DNA of 7,200 nt. It comes from DATDMG01 sp036518955 (GTDB lineage: Bacteria; Actinomycetota; Actinomycetes; Actinomycetales; Kineosporiaceae). Location: positions 1 to 7,200 of the forward strand of contig DATDMG010000148.1 in the NCBI GenBank assembly GCA_036518955.1, in the 5' to 3' direction. The number at the start of each line of letters is the position of its first letter. Within the stretch, counting starts at the first letter, position 1. A program made the translations under genes and the position numbers. Below, piece by piece: positions 5,126 to 7,200 of the stretch. The notes beneath the pieces were generated by a model. The model did not search any database and was not told the DNA's origin. It worked only from the letters and a program-made list of their open reading frames with translations.

Positions 5126-6461
5126 ACCGGCGAGCGTCCTGGTCACGGTGGACCACGGCCTGCGCCGGATCCGCCGGTACCGGCCGGGGGAGCAGCCGGT
5201 GACGGACGAGATCCGGTGGCGGGGCACCGGGCTGGCGACCCTCACCATGGACGGCGTCGAGCATGTGTTCTCCGACGGTCCCGACCTGCTCGCCGACGTC
5301 CGCAGGCTGAGCCGCGACGCGGCGGAGGCCGCCCGCCGGGTGCTGGGCCACCCCCCGGACTCGGGCGCGTCGTCCCCGGCCGACGGCCCGGCGCCGGACG
5401 ACGGGCTGGCCGGCGAGGGCGCCGCGCTGGCCGAGCGGTACGGCGTTCGGCTCGTGCACGCGGAGTACCGGCAGCGGGTCGCGGTCGGGCCGCCGACCTG
5501 GCTGACCCGGGACGAGCGGCGACTCGCCACCGTCGAGATCGTCGACGACGCCGATCCGGCCTGGGCCGAGGTGGTGGTGTTGGTCCCCGGTGACGCGGCG
5601 GGCAACCGGGAGCGGCTGGAGGAGGCCGCCGACCAGGTGCGGCGGACGTCGAGCCTGCCCCGGGCCGAGCTGACGGCCACCGGCTGCGACGTCGTGCTCG
5701 ACCCGGGCGCCGCAGGTCCGCTGTTCCACGAGCTGGTCGGGCACCCGCTCGAGGCGGACGTCTCCGCCGGCGGCGCGACCTGGCTCGCGGACCGGGAGGG
5801 CGAGCAGGTCGCGCCCTCCTGGCTCGCCGTCACCGACGGGCCCGCGCCGCTCGGTGAGGGGCTGGCGGCGGCCGTGGACGACGAGGGCACGCCGGTGGTG
5901 ACGACACCGCTGATCGACCGCGGCAGGGTGGCCGGGCCGCTCCGGGACCGGCTCACCGCGCTGGAGGCGGGCGGCCCGGGCGGGACCCACGAGGACGTCA
6001 CCGCGGTCGGGGGGGCGCCCGCCGTCGGTCCCGGGTCGACCGGCCACGGGCGGCGGCTCGACTACCGGCACCTCGTGGCGCCCCGGATGTGGCACACCCG
6101 CGCCCACGTGGTGGGCGACCCACCGCTCCAGGAACCACCGTCGGCCGCCCGCCTTCACCCTCGCGGGCTCCAGCTGGCATGGCTGAACCCGCTCACCGGT
6201 GAGGTGGAGTTCCGGTGCGCCGACGGGGTCCTGGACGACGGCGAGGGACAGCCCCGGCGGATCGGGCCGTTCCTGCTCGCCGGCACCGGTGGCGAGCTGC
6301 TCGCCGCGCTCCGCCCGGGCGCCGGCACCGTGCGCGGGTCCGGCCGGGCGCGCCCGTGGTGCGCCAAGCTCGGCCAGTTCCCGCTGGTCACGACCTACGC
6401 GAACGCCGCCATGTGGATCCCGGGGGAGGCCGTCCATGTCCGCGACGATCACGGCTGGTGA
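5115..6461 (+). CDS. tldD: TldD-type zinc metalloprotease subunit
   Basis: The 448-residue product (E. coli TldD is about 480) belongs to the TldD/PmbA (U62) family, whose TldD/TldE heterodimers thread unfolded peptides into a closed cavity and cut them, for example in microcin B17 leader processing. The zinc motif is intact: HELVGH at residues 205-210 within GPLFHELVGHPLEAD, corresponding to the family HExxxH. The expected late Cys ligand is Cys416 in WCAKLGQFPLVTTYANAAMWI, aligning with the family's 'CGKxGQ' block. Between them lie VTDGPAPLGEG and VDDEGTPVVTTPLIDRGRVAGPLRDR (from about residue 238), the typical 'DDEG-xxLIxxG' segment. A Pro/Asp-rich linker at about 77-97 separates the N-terminal part. 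ATG 5115 is chosen for GGGGGA just upstream and the duplicated ATGA junction; a GTG at 5043 would add 24 residues inside the LanB-like gene. The role here is probably release or trimming of the modified peptide. A housekeeping TldD is unlikely, given the operon context and short N-terminus. Confidence 0.92.
   Translation: MRRGPASVLVTVDHGLRRIRRYRPGEQPVTDEIRWRGTGLATLTMDGVEHVFSDGPDLLADVRRLSRDAAEAARRVLGHPPDSGASSPADGPAPDDGLAGEGAALAERYGVRLVHAEYRQRVAVGPPTWLTRDERRLATVEIVDDADPAWAEVVVLVPGDAAGNRERLEEAADQVRRTSSLPRAELTATGCDVVLDPGAAGPLFHELVGHPLEADVSAGGATWLADREGEQVAPSWLAVTDGPAPLGEGLAAAVDDEGTPVVTTPLIDRGRVAGPLRDRLTALEAGGPGGTHEDVTAVGGAPAVGPGSTGHGRRLDYRHLVAPRMWHTRAHVVGDPPLQEPPSAARLHPRGLQLAWLNPLTGEVEFRCADGVLDDGEGQPRRIGPFLLAGTGGELLAALRPGAGTVRGSGRARPWCAKLGQFPLVTTYANAAMWIPGEAVHVRDDHGW
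6422..6429 (+). promoter_or_regulatory. Ribosome binding site for tldE, inside tldD
   Basis: GGGGGAGG lies 6 nt before ATG 6436 and within the last codons of tldD. It supports 6436 as the tldE start and independent initiation in addition to coupling through the 26-nt overlap. Confidence 0.75.
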
Positions 6462-7200
6462 GCGGGCGAGCGCGGCTGCCGGTCACGAGCACCGGGTGGC
6501 GGTCTCCGTGATCTGCACCGCGGCCAACGCGGGCCGCCTGGCCCGGCGCCGGACCGACGTCGTCCGGTTGCGCCGGGACGGCGGCCGGGTGGTGGGGTCC
6601 GAGCGGGTCCCCGCCACCGCGGCGCCGCACGCCGTCCGGGCCCCCCAGCGGACCGCGTCCGCGCTGGTCGACGCGCTCTTCGCGCGGGGCACGCGGAGCG
6701 CCTTGCCGACCCGCGGCGCGCTGCGCTGGACCTGCGCGGTGGCGACCGTGGCCCGGCAGACGCGGGTCGTCGTCCAGTTGGAGACGGCGGTGGGCCCGAC
6801 GGTCGTCAGCGGCAGCGGTCCGGGCGCGGTCGAGGCGGTGCTGCGCCGCATCGACGACTGGCGGCTGTTGCTGGTTCCGTCGTCGCTCCCGCTGCGCCGC
6901 GCTCCCACCGGCTGGCGTGGACTGCCGGTGCGGTTGCGGCCCCCGGTCGCGGCGGCGGTCCTGGTCGCGGTGCGCAACGTGCTTGCCTCGCCCGCCGCGG
7001 CCCGGCTGGACGGGCGCCGGGTGCTGCCCCCGGTGACCCTTGTCGACCGGCCCGCGGAGCACGCCGTGGGCGAGCTGGACGACGCCGGTCACGTGGCCTC
7101 GGCGTGGACCCTGGTGCGCGAGGGCACGGTCACCGTGCTGCCTCGGGACCGGTTCACCGGCGTGCCGGCCGGGCGCGCGGTCTGGCTGCACGACGAGGGC
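6436..7200 (+). CDS. TldE/PmbA-type partner subunit (3' end outside window)
   Basis: The frame opens at ATG 6436 behind a strong Shine-Dalgarno, overlaps the tldD end by 26 nt, and stays open to the window edge (255 residues visible). Near residue 200 it shows VTLVDRPAEHAVGELDDAGH followed by ASAWTLVREGTVTVLPRDRF, matching the 'DDP-(x)n-FDDEG-xxLVxxG' segment shared by TldD and TldE. The upstream part (EHRVAVSVICTA, then TCAVATVARQTRVVVQLETA) fits the strand-rich N-terminal region, including the position corresponding to the '-ARxxxVxxExE' stretch in TldD. No HExxxH is visible, as expected for the non-metal TldE subunit. The segment occurs earlier than I would expect for E. coli PmbA, so the N-terminal domain is probably shortened, like that of its TldD partner. 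Order tldD-tldE and the overlap imply equimolar production of a heterodimer. Identification rests on the C-terminal signature and on adjacency; the full length cannot be judged. Confidence 0.82.
   Translation, partial: MSATITAGERASAAAGHEHRVAVSVICTAANAGRLARRRTDVVRLRRDGGRVVGSERVPATAAPHAVRAPQRTASALVDALFARGTRSALPTRGALRWTCAVATVARQTRVVVQLETAVGPTVVSGSGPGAVEAVLRRIDDWRLLLVPSSLPLRRAPTGWRGLPVRLRPPVAAAVLVAVRNVLASPAAARLDGRRVLPPVTLVDRPAEHAVGELDDAGHVASAWTLVREGTVTVLPRDRFTGVPAGRAVWLHDEG

Noticed and set aside
3533..6001. 822-codon minus-strand open frame across the lanB-like and tldD genes
   Set aside because: It is opposite clear LanB and TldD motifs on the + strand and spans two genes; its product is Ser/Arg/Pro-rich without recognisable motifs.
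1..7200. CRISPR arrays, tRNA/rRNA genes and insertion sequences
   Set aside because: I saw no regularly spaced repeat-spacer array, no tRNA- or rRNA-like segment, and no transposase frame or terminal inverted repeats.

Overview
The window is very GC-rich, its genes end almost every codon in G or C, and its operon uses tight stop/start overlaps. This points to an actinobacterium. The C-terminus of the first, partial gene recalls conserved membrane proteins of Streptomyces and Micromonospora type; genus cannot be fixed from the sequence. All supported genes are on the + strand.

Layout: (a) 1-351 is the Pro-rich C-terminal tail of a gene that starts outside the window, possibly a SepX/GlpR-like division protein. 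(b) 352-661 is a non-coding gap with less biased base use, two inverted repeats and a strong Shine-Dalgarno at its end. (c) 662-832 encodes a 56-residue peptide with no Cys. (d) 879-2780 encodes a 633-residue TPR/alpha-solenoid-like protein of unknown function. (e) 2780-5095 encodes a 771-residue LanB N-domain (tRNA-dependent glutamylation-type) protein without the C-terminal elimination domain. (f) 5115-6461 encodes a TldD-type zinc protease with its metal site intact. (g) 6436-7200 is the start of a TldE/PmbA-type partner that runs off the window.

Genes (c) to (g) look like one operon: gaps are 46 nt, a 1-nt overlap, 19 nt (the product of a 23-bp duplication) and a 26-nt overlap. A small peptide, a stand-alone LanB-like enzyme and a TldD/TldE pair form a RiPP-type cassette. 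The peptide's C-terminal 42 residues hold one Ser, no Thr and no Cys, so a classical lanthipeptide or thiopeptide is unlikely. My preferred inference is a PEARL-type ('pearlin') pathway. There the LanB-like enzyme would add amino acids from aminoacyl-tRNA to the C-terminus of a scaffold peptide, other enzymes would modify them, and TldD/E would release the product or trim the scaffold. The alternatives are a split LanB with partners outside the window, or a precursor encoded elsewhere. No regulator, transporter or tailoring oxidoreductase is visible; the cluster probably continues to the right.

Other points: a single TTA leucine codon in the lanB-like gene (possible bldA-tRNA dependence), a duplicated start/stop junction that creates an 8-codon minicistron before tldD, and a 15-bp in-frame minisatellite in the TPR gene.
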